Assembly (NCBI RefSeq): GCF_024679095.1
Contig: NC_066562.1
Location: forward strand, 6,051,176-6,115,175
Length of the DNA stretch: 64,000 nt
From: Eriocheir sinensis
Lineage: Eukaryota > Arthropoda > Malacostraca > Decapoda > Varunidae
Direction: 5' to 3'
Below are positions 53,582 to 64,000 of this stretch, piece by piece. The notes under the pieces are model-generated. The model was given only the letters and a program-made list of their open reading frames with translations, was not told the origin of the DNA and searched no databases. Made by a program: the position numbers and the translations under genes. Positions within the stretch are counted from its first letter, which is position 1. The number at the start of each line of letters is the position of its first letter.

Positions 53582-56500
53582 ATGCCCAGGAGCCCGTCCA
53601 AGAGGGGTCAGCAGGCCAAGGACTGTGCCACGCTCGATAATTCCACCAAGAGTCAACACAAAATCACCTTCCTGCCAAGTAAGTCCCCGGGCAGTGCTTA
53701 TGTGGTGAGCTGAGGTGTTATCTGCTAATATGGCGTCCTCTCCTCGGCAAAGTATCAGAGGGGAAGGTCCATAACGTTTACCGTTGATGAGGTTTCAGGC
53801 CCCGGTCCGCCGCCGTAGCAGCGCTCCACAGGTTATCATATGTTATTCAGAATGATGCCTTGGGGGTATTATGGGGTGTGGGAGGGCCATTAAGAGGGTA
53901 TCGCAGGGGAGGGTGTCAGGGGTTGTTGGAATATAAATAACAGTAATGACAATGAGAAGAAAAATAAGGGGTATTGGAATAAAATAAAAGTAATGATAAC
54001 AAGAATTCCAGGTAAGGGGTAATATTCACGAAAGCGTAGCCTCCTCTGGCGGCGGTCCAGCCGCTGTTGCGAGAAATGCCTCCTCGCAGAAATAAGTCTC
54101 ATATACATGGGGGGTTCCAGGGGGTGAAGTAAAGTTCAGTTGGAGTAGTTTAAATACGCTCCCCCACCCAGAACCCTTGATTTTCCACGGGTGTCCAAGT
54201 TGAACCTCTCTGCGAGCTATTTTGCGGCTGTGGTGGCGGGTCCACAAAAGGCATTGAAAAGTCGATCATTTAGCGATTTCTGGAGAAAAATAATACCTCC
54301 ATGATAAACAGTATCATATTTTGTCCAGAAATAAGCAGTCAGCATCTCAAAATTAGTAGGCTACACTTTCATGAATATACCCCCTGGTAAGAAATGATAA
54401 TGAGAAGGAGGAAGAAGAAGAAATAGAAGGGGTAGAAGAAGAAGAAGAAAAATAATAGTAAGAAATCCAGGTAAGAAATGGTGATGAGAAGAAGAAAAAG
54501 AAAAAGAAGGAGAAGAAAAAGAAGCTGCCTCCTGTCCCGTTAAAAAAAAAAAAAAAAAAATAGCATACCTGTGGCTTTTGTCAAACTTCACAGTACCATA
54601 CCCCACCTTAAATAACAGGCCCAAAAAGACAAATCATCCACAGTATCATTAATAAAGACTAATAAGCCACTTGAATAATCAGGCACTCCATTAGTTGAAT
54701 GTTCTTTGTGTTTCCAGATGAGCTCCTCTCCTCGGGCAGCGCGGAGGTGTTGCGGCTGTGTGACCCTCGCACTGACGCCGGGGCCATGTATGTGTTGGAC
54801 AAGGACAAGAAGACACTGCATGAGATTAAGGAGTTTGACGAGGGCCACAGGTATACTTCTATTTTTTTATTTATTTATTTATTTATTATTGTAAATAGGA
54901 AAGGAGGGAGCTTCTTTTTCATTTTCTTCTCTTCTTTTTTCTTCCTCATTTTTTTCTTCTTCCTTCTGTTTCTTCTCTTTTCTTCTTTTTCTTCTCTTTT
55001 TTCTTCTTCCTTCTTTTTTTCTTTTAATTTTTCTTCTTCCTTCTTTTTCTTCTTCCTTTTTTTCTTCTTCCTTCTTTATCTTCTCCTTTTCTTTTTCCTC
55101 CTCCTCCTTCTGTTTTTCTTCTTCCTCCTACTTCTTAAAATTACCATCACTATCATTTTTATTCCTACAATTTTCAGGTCTTGGTTCCTGGGCCAAGCAG
55201 TTGAGTCTAACGGGAAGCTGTACATCATCTCTCCCATGGATGTCACCTTCCTCATCCTCCCCTACCTCATGAAGGCGAGTGTGGACTTTTCTGATGGGTG
55301 GAATAGCAAGGGATTATCATTCAAAACTAACCCTAGAAAGTATATATAAAGTTTTACATGGATGTATATTTTAATTCAGTAAAAGTCAAATGAATGAGAG
55401 TAAATAATGAAATAGGAAAAATGCTATGAAGTAAAATATAATGACTCAAAATATGTAAAATTGAAAACAGTTTAACCCGGTAGCAGCAACGGGCCAAATT
55501 TGTGGCTTTATCGTGTAGCATCGACAGGGCAAATTTGCGCCATGATATAAACCCCCCAAAATAGATGATACATAAACTGATCACAAATGCGTTGATATAT
55601 ATTATGAAATGGTTTGTGTGAGTGATGATTTTTTCTCATTTTTCTCGCTTGGAGGGACCATTTAGAAACATGATCCCCGCTGCTACCAGGTTAAAGATAG
55701 AGTGAAAAATGAATATAAATTTGAGTCTTGTAAAAACAGATATGAAAAATAAAGAAAAATTAAATTACTAACTCTTTGTATCTGATATATGGGGTCAATT
55801 TAAGTTGTATTTGTTCTTTTCCTTCGTTATAATCACCTCAATGTTAAATACCAGGCTAATGATAGAATACTCTGCTGAAAATAAATAGTCGACACCTCTT
55901 GCAGACTCCTTACGTTCTTCTGTTCTTATGTTCATCTAACCTGTCACCCTTCACACCCTCCAGTCCACCAGAGTCGTACCTCTCGACCACCTGTTGGAGG
56001 ACGAACAGTTCCCGGATGTGTCAAGCCTCGAGGCCGTGGTGGAGGGCAAGGACTTATCACACGTCGCTGAGAGTAAAGGTTAGTTAGGGGTCGTAGTTTT
56101 TGTTTATGTATGTATGTGTGGGTGTGTTTGTGTGTGTGTGTGTTTGTATTTATTTTTTACACAGGGGAAAGGAGTTTAAGATTTGTTTTCACTCTTATTT
56201 CTGGCTCTTAATTCTTTTTTTATTACCCCTGTTTCTCTTTTTTACTCTTATTTTTCTCTCTTCTGTTACTTTTCTTCATTTTTGTTTTTCTTCCTTACTC
56301 CTGTTACTTCTCATTTTTCTTGCTTTTCTTATTATCTCCTACTTCTTTTCCTTTCTCCTGTTTCTTTTCTTTACTCCTTTTACTTCACTTTATTTATGCT
56401 TTCCTTCCTTACTCCTCTTTATTCTTGTTTCTCTTCCTTATTCCCATTTCTCTTGCTTACCCCTTACCCTTTCCTTCTCCTGTTTGTGTTCCCCTTACTC

Positions 56501-57967
56501 CTCACCTTTTCTCTCTTCTCTCCCCCCCTAGGAAGCCGCGATCTATGTGCGTGGAAGTACAGCGAGGAGAACACACTTGCCTGGCTGTCCGGTCGTGTGG
56601 CTAAGCTGGCGACACTGCTGGAGGAGAAGAAGGTGCCCACGTCCACCGCCCAGGCCCTTACCTTTGTCAAGCCCATGGACCCACGGCAGGCCAAGGGTGA
56701 GGGGAGGAGATTGTTTTTTAATTGGGAATACGGAACACACACTTACATAAACACTAAAAGGAAGGAATGTAAGAAGATAAGTTAGGATTAGGATAAGGCA
56801 GCTCTTGTAAACCTAATACCACCCAACCTCCCTATCCTTTATCAATCCCCTGGACCCACAGCAGGTTAAGGGTGAGGGGAGGGGATTGTTTTATAACCCA
56901 TCAGCTGCGATTGGCACAGATTTGGCCTTCACTGGTAACCTGGTAACATATACTCCCAGGTCTTTCTCTGCCTCTGTGGTGGATAGTGGAGTGTTTCCCA
57001 TGTGGTATTGGTATGCTGGATATCTCCTCCCAACATGCATGACTTTACATTTTTCTTCATTGAATTGTCACAGCCACTTTTTGTTCCACTCCTGTAGCTT
57101 GGTGATGTCTTCTTGTAGGAAATCCACAGCCAAGGGGTTAACTCTCTCCTTTTCTACATACTGTATATAAAAAAAAGTCTGCTAGAATGGTAGATACAAA
57201 TTAGCAAGCACTCTATCACTCCCCTCAACCTCCCTTCCCCCCACAGAAGCCTACACGGTCCTGGCACACGGCATCATCTCAGAGTACCTCTCGGAAGGCC
57301 TCGCCAAGACACTACACATGCACCTCAAGCTCCCTGACAGGCAGATCAAGCCCAAGGCCAAGCCGGGTGAGGAGAACGTACCGCCGAAGAAGATGAAGAT
57401 GTCGGGCCCCACAGAGGACTACAGCAAGGATGGTGTTGGCGCGGCGAAGGTGAGACTATTAAATAAGGGAACATTTTTATTTGTGTTGAATGATAGAAAA
57501 TGGTAAATGGTAATGATAAGAAGAAGACATAGAAATGAATAAAGAGAAATAGAAATAAAGAACAGAAAATTGGATAAAGTAGAAGATAAAGATAGAAAAT
57601 TGAATAAAGTAAATATAAAGTTGAATCAGACAATAAAAATAGGAAATAGAAATATAAAATAGGGAATAGAAATAGAAAATAGGAAATAGAAATAGGAAAT
57701 AGAAATGAAAAATAGGAGATAAATACAGAATAGAAAATAAAACAGGAAACAGGTAAAGAAAAGTAAGTAAAGAAAAAGTTAAAGAAAATAGAACAACGAG
57801 CCAAACAGGAAATATAATATAGAATTGAAAACCAAAAAATAAATACAAAACTAATCTTCTTTTCCTCTTCCTTCCAGGCCCCGTCGCCCATGACAGCCAA
57901 GGAGAAAGCTTTGGCCAAGTCAGCCGCAGGGTCAAAAAGTATTATGTCATTTTTTGCCAAGAAGTGA
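53582..57967 (+). CDS. RNASEH2B: RNASEH2B, ribonuclease H2 subunit B (7 exons)
   Basis: Non-catalytic subunit of the nuclear RNase H2 complex, which removes ribonucleotides from DNA and degrades RNA-DNA hybrids. Exons: 53582-53678, 54718-54850, 55178-55274, 55964-56078, 56532-56696, 57247-57449, 57878-57967. Phases match and give 299 residues (human 312). Recognisable blocks: GAMYVLDKDKKTLHEIKEF, then SWFLGQAVESNGKLYIISPM with DVTFLILPYL, VVPLDHLLEDEQFPDV, ENTLAWLSGRVAKLATLLEE, AYTVLAHGIISEYLSEGL, and MTAKEKALAKSAAGSK. It ends SIMSFFAKK, a PCNA-interacting (PIP-box-like) tail as in human RNASEH2B. The donor of exon 3 appears to be a GC type (AAG, then GCGAGT). The start is the only ATG of exon 1 in frame; its 30-residue lead is poorly conserved. 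Convergent with MRPS34. Confidence 0.95.
53745..53840. repeat. dispersed repeat E, copy in RNASEH2B intron 1
   Basis: GTTGATGAGGTTTCAGGCCC and AGCGCTCCACAGG. The same blocks occur at 61284-61352 upstream of MRPS34 exon 2 (GTTAATGAGGTTTCAGGCCC, CAGTGCTCCACAGG). Confidence 0.6.
54395..54560. repeat. GAA-rich tract and poly-A in RNASEH2B intron 1
   Basis: Purine-rich AGAAGAAGAAGAAAAAT units end in a run of about 20 A at 54541-54560, possibly the tail of an old retrotransposed piece. Confidence 0.6.
54905..55140. repeat. TTC-rich array in RNASEH2B intron 2
   Basis: Dense CTTCTTCC/TTTTCTTC units provide a very long pyrimidine tract about 40-270 bases ahead of exon 3. Confidence 0.85.
55472..55694. 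mobile_element. TTAA-flanked MITE, family C, full copy in RNASEH2B intron 3
   Basis: TTAACCCGGTAGCAGCAACG at the left and GCTGCTACCAGGTTAA at the right; 223 bp, the same length as the copies at 34543 and 39596 but in the other orientation. Confidence 0.88.
56893..57141. mobile_element. TTAA-flanked element, family B, copy 5
   Basis: Left end mutated (TTATAACCCATCAGCTGCGA), right end CAAGGGGTTAA intact. The minus-strand RT-like fragment is still recognisable. RNASEH2B intron 5. A short duplication of the exon 5 end (TGGACCCACAGCAGGTTAAG) lies just before it at about 56850-56885. Confidence 0.75.
57480..57850. repeat. GAAATAGAAA minisatellite in RNASEH2B intron 6
   Basis: A-rich units GGAAATAGAAATAGAAAATA and AATTGAATAAAGTA fill most of the intron. 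Confidence 0.8.
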
Positions 57968-57984
57968 ATATTGAGAAAACGGAA

Positions 57985-58475
57985 AAATGGAAAAAAAGTG
58001 AAGGGAGGAATCGTGAAGGAACGGAAAAGAATTGATTTGTTTGGTTGACTCGTGCATGGCGGAAAGGGAAAACAAGGAGCGGTACGGGAAATATGTGTAA
58101 AAAATGAGGAAGGAAGTGATGGTGGTGGTTGTCATCATCTCAAGAAAAGCTGGAAAACAGGAAGAATCATGAAGGAACGGAAGAGAATTGATTTGGTTGA
58201 CTCGTGCATGGCGGAAAGGGAAAAAAAGGAACGGTACGGGATATATGTGTAAAAAAGGGGGAGGGAAGTGCTGGTGGTGGCGGTGCAGGTTGTCATCATC
58301 TCAAGAAAAGCTGGAAAACGGGAAGAATCATGAAGGAACGGAAGAGAATTGATTTGGTTGACTCGTGCATGGCGGAAAGGGAAAAAAAGGAACGGTACGG
58401 GAAATATGTGTAAAAAAGGGGGAGGGAAGTGGTGGTGGTGGCAGTGCAGGTTGTCATCATCTCAAGAAAAGCCGA
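57985..58475. repeat. about 165-bp tandem array in RNASEH2B 3' flank, 3 copies
   Basis: GGAACGGAAGAGAATTGATT, GACTCGTGCATGGCGGAAAG, AACGGTACGGGAAATATGTG and GTTGTCATCATCTCAAGAAA recur three times, starting 18 bases after the stop codon. Probably inside the 3' UTR. Confidence 0.9.
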
Positions 58476-58534
58476 GTTACCTATTTAAATGAGTGTTATG
58501 CCTGACTTTCCTTTACCCAATTTGTCGAATTTTT

Positions 58535-58622
58535 AAATTTTTTTTTATAGCACAGGGAGTAACTCAAAGGCAATGAAAAGAAAGTGTAGAAAAAAAAGCC
58601 CGCTAATTGTTGCTCCTTACAC
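58535..58622. repeat. dispersed repeat family A fragment
   Basis: GCACAGGGAGTAACTCAAAG, GTGTAGAAAAAAAAGCCCGC and TAATTGTTGCTCCTTA. Confidence 0.6.
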
Positions 58623-58704
58623 TATTATTATTATTTGTTCTTACGCACTCTTGTTTGGATATGTAAAGGTTTGAGTATGTTTATCAATTCCCACACAGTT
58701 CATC

Positions 58705-58874
58705 TTAACCAAATTTTTGCCATGATATAAACCCCCCAAAATAGATGATGCATAAACTGATCACAAATGCTTTGATATATATTATGAAATGGTTTGTGTA
58801 AGTGATGATTTTTTCTCATTTTTCTCGCTTAGAGGGACCATTAAGAAATGCCATCCCCGCTGCTACCAGGTTAA
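58705..58874. mobile_element. TTAA-flanked MITE, family C, truncated copy
   Basis: TTAACCAAATTTTTGCCATG at the left lacks the usual terminal 50 bases but still begins with TTAA. The right end GCTGCTACCAGGTTAA is intact. Confidence 0.75.
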
Positions 58875-59540
58875 TACTCATGTCTTGGCAATTGAGCTGA
58901 GTTTTATAAATTAACTAGGAATGTATCAGTTTTTGTTTTTGTGTTCGTCAATTCCCACACACTTCAATTTGATGCTCATGTCTCGGCATTTGAGGTGAGT
59001 TTTATAAATTAACTAAGAAATGTTGTTCCCTGGCTCGGTTTTCTGGTTCATAATTTTTCTTGAGTAGCAGTTGGAGAGCTAAGTATGGATTGGCATGCAT
59101 ATTCCCTGTCACTCAAGTTGTTTGGTAATGCATCAGAGCAGTGTAATGAAATATCTCACACGATTTTATTCTTTGACTCTCCATCCCTTTCGGCAGCAAC
59201 AGAGATCCTGAAACTTGGTGATACTGAGAAGTCAAGGCGTTAAAATGTGATCTTTATTTACAGTCATACATACCAAATAATACAAAACTAATAATGATAA
59301 ATAAAAATAAAAATAAGGAAATGAAAAAAAATAGTTAACTTTTTTTTGGTTCTCTAAATTCAATGCATTACAGTACACCACTTTTGTTTTTATTTTTTAC
59401 AGGTTGTGCCAATATGAAGGCCTGACTCTCCAACGGGTCACCTGTACAGCAAGAGCATTAACTTACACACTCATACACACACAAAAATAATAACGAAAAA
59501 AAAGTAAAAAATTCTATAAGTAACTCAACTGATTCTTTTC
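58875..59540. other. tail-to-tail intergenic space, MRPS34 3' UTR
   Basis: No gene. A minus-strand AATAAA (plus-strand TTTATT at about 59252-59257) lies about 285 bases beyond the MRPS34 stop and could be its polyadenylation signal. A short duplication (AATTCCCACACA, TTTTATAAATTAACTA) is seen near 58690-59010. Confidence 0.4.
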
Positions 59541-61671
59541 CTACAAGATGCCTTCATAGAGGTCAGGGTTGGCAGGTTTCCCGAGGCCGATGCTGAAGGT
59601 CTCAGTGGGCGTCTCCCCTTCCTTGGCCAGGCGACAGTTCTTGGCCGTCCTGCACAGCCTCACCTTCAGCTCCTTTGCCGCGTGTCCGTCCCTCTCAGCC
59701 ACCAGCTGGGGGTTCAAGGGGAGGGGGGAATACATAGGAAGAACAGACACCAGAAGACCTGTCGGTCTATAGCGAGGGTGTTTGTGGGTTAGGTTGAGGC
59801 AAAGTTGGTGGGCATACTTTTAATATTACTACTATTATTATTATTGAGATTCATGAAAGAGCATCAAGGGAAAAAAAAATTGATATAAACCCAGAGTCCC
59901 CTCGATGAGCAGACGTGTATATAAGGACAGTGACAGTAAAGTAAGGAGAAGAATAAAAAGGGGGAACAAATATAATACCTGATGAGTCAAGAGATGGGTG
60001 TTGCCTTTTTTTTTTTTTTTACAGTGAGGGAGGCAGCTCAAGGTAAAAAAAAAAAAGAAAGAAAAAAAAAGAGCCTGCCAGACGCTACTGCGACTAAAGA
60101 AGAGAGAGATGCTGCCTCCCTGAATGTAAAAAAATAATAAAAATTAATAAGTAAATAAAAACAAGAAAAAAAATAAAATGCTGCTTCCCTTGCTGCAAAA
60201 AATAATAAAAACAAATAATGAGTATATAAAAAACAAGAATAAAAATGTCTCCTTGAAGGAGAAAAAAGAAATGCTACTTCTAATGTAAAAAAAAAAAAGC
60301 TAAATAAAAGAAGCAAATAACAATGTCCACTTGAAAAACTAAAAAAAAAAAAAGCACCCATTCTTTCTAACCTTCAGCAGCGGTGGCATTTCCAGCACAG
60401 GGTTGATGAGTCGCACCTCCTCCGGCTTGTAGTTCTTGTAGGCCTCAATGTAACGTGCCTCCTCGTGCCGGTGGACCAGGCGGAAGTCCGGCTTGTATGC
60501 CACCTTGGATATGTCCACCACCCCGTCGTGCCGCCCCCGGAATATCCGCTCCACCAGCACACTGCCTTTCAGGTTGTCCTGGGGAGGGGGAAGAAAAGTT
60601 AAGCAGGGTATGTGGTATAGAAAAAAAGATTAAGAAATAATAGAGGATAAAATATAGATAAATATAAAAGTAAAATAGACAACAGACCAGACCAGAATAA
60701 GGAAAAGTTGGGGGTATGTTCTATTAAAAAATGTAAAAATAAAATAAAATAAAAATAACTGAAAATATAGAAACAGACATCTGACCACCAGGCTAGCTCC
60801 ACTTTCTTTATGAGTGATGTAACAAAATAAATATAAATGAAATAAAACAAATAAAAATAAAATACCAGAAGCAATATCACCAACTTAGCTTTACTTCATC
60901 CTTGTGTAAGCTTAAACAAAACAACCACAGTAAAATAAAACAAACTAAAAATAGGCAATACAACCCCAGACCCCAGACCACCTGCTCAGCTCACCTCATC
61001 CATGTGTGGCCGGCCGGTGTCCATCTCGGGCTTGGCCATTACTATACGGTAGAAGCAGGGCTCAGGATAATGGTCATGGGCACTCCTCACCACCAAGCGA
61101 CCCACGCCAAAGTTCTTCAATCGACCCACGAGCTCCCACAACCTACCGAGAAAAAGTGTGTTAAAGTGCAGTACAATGACATGATGCAGATGTTGACCAC
61201 TTGTTTGTTTATCTCCCAGGAAAGGCAAATCTTATAAAAAGCCATTTGGTACACAGGCAATCATCAGTCATCTAATCCGTTTATCGTTACCTTTTGTCGT
61301 TAATGAGGTTTCAGGCCCCGCTTCAATGCCAGGACAGTGCTCCACAGGGCCATCAACAATATAATGATGTTAGCCTAAAAAAAATAATCCTCGATGCACT
61401 TATTCGTAGTGTTGTAGGGAAAGAGTGAGGCTTGATTGCTTTCATGAATACTGGTGTCATTTCAATAAACTTGGCATCATCCATCCCCTGACTGGCTGCC
61501 TATCTTCGGCGGGAGGACCGTCCAGGTTTGAGGGTGCACCAGTTAGGATATTCAGGCCTTAAGAAATATTGGATAGTCCATTTACCGAAGCTTAAAACAG
61601 AACAGAGCTATCATGTGCCCTTACCTCCTCCCCTTCTGGAGAGTTGTCCTGCCCACCAACTTGTAAGGCAT
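59541..61671 (-). CDS. MRPS34: MRPS34, mitochondrial small ribosomal subunit protein mS34 (4 exons)
   Basis: Metazoan-type subunit of the mitochondrial 28S ribosomal subunit. Minus-strand exons in coding order: 61671-61625, 61142-60995, 60578-60372, 59705-59541. All are GT-AG with matching phases: 567 nt, 188 residues, close to insect mS34 and shorter than human (218). It begins MPYKLVGRTTLQKGRR and continues LWELVGRLKNFGVGRLVVRS and HDHYPEPCFYRIVMAKPEMD, matching the family's LL..L..FG.GR.V and EPC..R segments. Then come RGRHDGVVDISKVAYKPDF and RLVHRHEEARY (human DWRLVPKHEE). The last exon encodes a basic tail ending NPDLYEGIL. The start is the only ATG in exon 1 and matches the insect-type MPYK start. 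Targeting is probably internal; no cleaved presequence is evident. Confidence 0.92.
60000..60360. repeat. family A repeat plus A-rich expansions in MRPS34 intron 3
   Basis: TTTTACAGTGAGGGAGGCAG begins a family A copy, followed by several GCTGCCTCCCTGAATGTAAA / ATGCTGCTTCCCTTGCTGC pieces with A-runs, suggesting internal duplication of the A-rich part. Confidence 0.65.
61284..61352. repeat. dispersed repeat E, copy in MRPS34 intron 1
   Basis: Matches 53780-53835: GTTAATGAGGTTTCAGGCCC and CAGTGCTCCACAGG. Too short to classify. Confidence 0.55.
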
Positions 61672-61689
61672 TGTGGAAAGTTTCCCTTG

Positions 61690-62075
61690 TCCTTCTTCCT
61701 CAGGGGCTGGCCGTTTCTTATTCCTCAGTGTTACAGGGGCTGGCTGCTTCTCTTTTGTCCCCTTCCTCAGTGTTACAGGGGCTGGGTGCTTCTTCCTCTT
61801 CTCAAGGGTGGTTGCTTCTTTTCTTCCTCCTCCTCAGTGTTTCAGGGGCAGGTTGTTTCTTCTTTCTTCAGTGTTTCAAGGCTTAATGTTTCTTTATCTT
61901 CCTCTTCCTCAGTGTTTCAGTGGCTTGCTGTTTCTTCTTTCTTCAGTGTTTCAAGGCTTTGTTTCTTTTTCTTCCTCTTCCTCAGTGTTTCAAGGTTGTC
62001 TGTTTCTTCTTTCTTCAGTGTTTCAAGGCTGGCTTCTTATCTTTCTTCCTCTCAGTGTTGCAGGGGCTGGCTGGG
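61690..62075. repeat. minisatellite in the MRPS34 5' flank
   Basis: Alternating TTCTTCTTTCTTCAGTGTTT, TTCAAGGCTTTGTTTC and CCTCCTCAGTGTTACAGGGG units of about 35-60 bp, with strong CT bias on the plus strand. It starts 20 bases upstream of the MRPS34 ATG, so part of it is 5' UTR. The plus-strand frames with SVFQG periodicity are repeat artefacts. Confidence 0.85.
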
Positions 62076-62079
62076 CAGG

Positions 62080-62170
62080 TCACCGGGGAGCGTGGGACAG
62101 CAGCCGTGTGTTGTGGACCGCGCCGAGTACCGCTGTCACCCGCGCCGAGTACCGCTCACCCGCGCCGATT
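62080..62170 (-). promoter_or_regulatory. GC-rich block with three CGCGCCGAGTACCGC repeats, possible MRPS34 promoter
   Basis: CGCGCCGAGTACCGCTGTCA, CGCGCCGAGTACCGCTCA and CGCGCCGATTC follow each other at 62119-62169. This is the only CpG-rich patch upstream of MRPS34, which makes it a candidate core promoter about 450 bases from the ATG. No known factor site assigned. Confidence 0.4.
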
Positions 62171-64000
62171 CAAATGTGATGTTTACTTTTTAATGATTTT
62201 AGTTCTTATATTTGCTTCAGTTTATCACCGCTCGTACTTTATTAAGACCATAATAATTAGTTTTCTATACCATTAGTTAAGTGCAGGTTACCTTATCACC
62301 TGTCATATCTATTTGGTGAGGAAAAGGAGGGAAGAAGATGGAATGGAAATGAATGAATGAAGCAAGGAAGGAAGGAAGGAAGAATTAAAGGAGGAAGAAA
62401 TGGAGGAAAGAAGAAAGGAATGAAATAATGAAGAAAGGAGAGGGAGGAGAGAAGGGGAGTTAAAATGAAGGAAATTAAGGAAGTAAGGCGTCAAAATGAA
62501 TGATAAATGAACAAAAAATACCACATACCTCAAAGGACAGCAAGAAATAACCTTAAACAGTACAAAAGCTGTGATAAACCAAGATGGAATATTAGGCTAC
62601 CGTGGACAATACACAAGAAAACCCTAGAGAAGGTCAATCATTATATAAAAAGCTACAAAATACAAGAAAACACTATAACAAATAACTCAATGACCCTAAA
62701 ATACCATAACACGAATAAACTAACGTAATTTATTTAAGAGGTCAACAATTATCCTATATGAAAAGCTATACAAAATACAACAGGAAAACACTACAGCAAA
62801 TAATAAAGCTATACAAAATACAAAAGAAAAACGCTGCAACAAATAACTCAATGACCCTAAAATACCCAAACATGAATAAACCAACGTAATTTATATAGAA
62901 AGATTGTTTGAAAAGAGACCCCGTTAGAATATAATAAACAAAACAATCTCAAGACAGGCCAGTAATCACTCAAACGTCAATGGGGATGTATACGCGTTGA
63001 TGTCCCTCTCTGGCTTCAATTAAATCCTCAAGACCAGTATTTTAAGCCCTCGACAGGTGAGTTTAAGCTATCTTTCACCTTTAATAAGTTGACTATGCTC
63101 TTGTTGATATAATATTCACGCTGTAATGTTATTTAAAAGGGCTATATTGTTATTTATGGGGGAAAGGGTCAGTTGGTATATGATTTTCTTGATTAATTTT
63201 GTTCCTATTGTTTTTAAGTTCTTTTTCTCTGTTGTTTATGAGAGTGGATAGAAGAGTATGGAGGAGGAAAATATTGTCATGTTAGCGGTTAGTGGTTGCT
63301 TCCTCTCTCATTGTTTCTTAGTTTTCTTATTTTTGTTGTTCTTTGCTCTCTTTCTGCTTTTCCTTCTTTTTTTTTATTATTTTATCACCCCTTTCTTTCC
63401 TTCCTTGCTTACATACTTCTTACTTTCTTACATATCTTTCCTTCCTTCCTTCCTTCCTTCCTTCTCTCCTTCCTTCCTTGTATGGTGAAAATGGTAAACT
63501 TTTGTGATAATTAAACTGTTATTCTGAGTACAATTCCTGCTCTATTTTTCTTCCCATTTACTTTTTTAATTTGCCCCACTTAATTTACACTGTTTTAATA
63601 CATCAACAACCCTATTCAAGGCTATACGTCCTCATTTTGTCTCCCACCTTCTCCGTAGTTTCTTACATATCTTTCCCTTCTTCCTTCCTTCCTTCCTTTT
63701 TATCAACCTACTTTTTCCTTCCTTCATTTTTATCTATGCTTCTTTTCTTCCTTCCTATCTACCTTCCTTCCATCCTCTCCTTCCCATCCCTTCTTTCCTT
63801 TCATGATTTACCACACTATGTAAGCCATGGTGGAGGTATTCAGGGAAAATTGTATATATATGTTTACGAAAAAAGGGTTCCTGGGTCTCTGCCATTTTCC
63901 TTCTGTTACGTCAGGTGGTGCAAGTTATAACAGGCGTGCCAATATATTTTTTTTTAGAGTGAAAGCAGCTTAAGGGGAAAAATAAGTGAGAAAAAAAGCT
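62171..64000. other. intergenic, simple repeats
   Basis: GGAA-rich at about 62320-62490, two diverged copies of an AT-rich block (AAAAGCTACAAAATACAAGA / AAAGCTATACAAAATACAAC) at 62640-62890, CCTT repeats at about 63425-63478 and 63680-63790, and a family A fragment at 63945-64000 cut by the window edge. No gene recognised. Confidence 0.5.

Noticed and set aside
61528..62276. Plus-strand frames of up to 221 codons with SVFQG periodicity
   Set aside because: They read the minisatellite in the MRPS34 5' flank; three frames are open at once, which is typical of a repeat and not of a gene.

Overview
This is nuclear DNA of an arthropod, most likely a decapod crustacean such as a crab. The evidence is the intron-rich genes with GT-AG splice sites, TTAGG-type telomere-like repeats, an arthropod-type mitochondrial ribosomal protein mS34, and a very heavy load of microsatellites, minisatellites and MITEs. 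The decapod call is inference from general character; no species can be named from the sequence. There are no bacterial operons, viral genomes or CRISPR loci.

Four genes can be assembled exon by exon with matching splice phases. (1) SETD1/Set1, plus strand, coding 11088-26926, 19 coding exons, 1676 codons: the H3K4 methyltransferase of COMPASS, with RRM, n-SET/Win motif, SET and post-SET. (2) TOLLIP, plus strand, coding 36221-42935, 7 exons, 275 codons: TOM1-binding region, C2 and CUE domains. (3) RNASEH2B, plus strand, coding 53582-57967, 7 exons, 299 codons: RNase H2 subunit B ending in a PCNA-binding-like motif. (4) MRPS34 (mS34), minus strand, coding 61671 down to 59541, 4 exons, 188 codons; it is convergent with RNASEH2B. 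A fifth gene on the minus strand may begin at 3741-3669 (one small exon-like piece). All four genes look like ordinary housekeeping, chromatin or trafficking genes; nothing suggests they act in one pathway.

Layout: 1-3660 is repeats (TTAA-flanked MITEs, a 1.5 kb 26-bp satellite, an A-rich minisatellite). 3660-11070 holds the possible minus-strand exon, minisatellites, a CRE/CCAAT promoter-like block at 6647-6711, a 152-bp tandem array and two hAT-type elements. 11071-26926 is SETD1. 26927-36220 is a 3' region with a satellite derived from the SETD1 last exon, other tandem arrays and MITEs. 36221-42935 is TOLLIP. 42936-53580 is a repeat-filled intergenic stretch with a piggyBac-like composite element. 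53582-61671 holds RNASEH2B and MRPS34. 61672-64000 is the MRPS34 upstream region and simple repeats.

The most interesting pattern is structural. Tandem duplications repeatedly run across exon edges or splice sites: the acceptor of SETD1 exon 6, the donor of exon 11, the acceptor region of exon 9, the post-SET coding end repeated six times downstream of the stop, and eight decoy acceptors in front of the TOLLIP last exon. The second theme is invasion by several unrelated families of short elements flanked by TTAA, one of which carries a reverse-transcriptase-like fragment. I do not see a clearly new multi-gene system.
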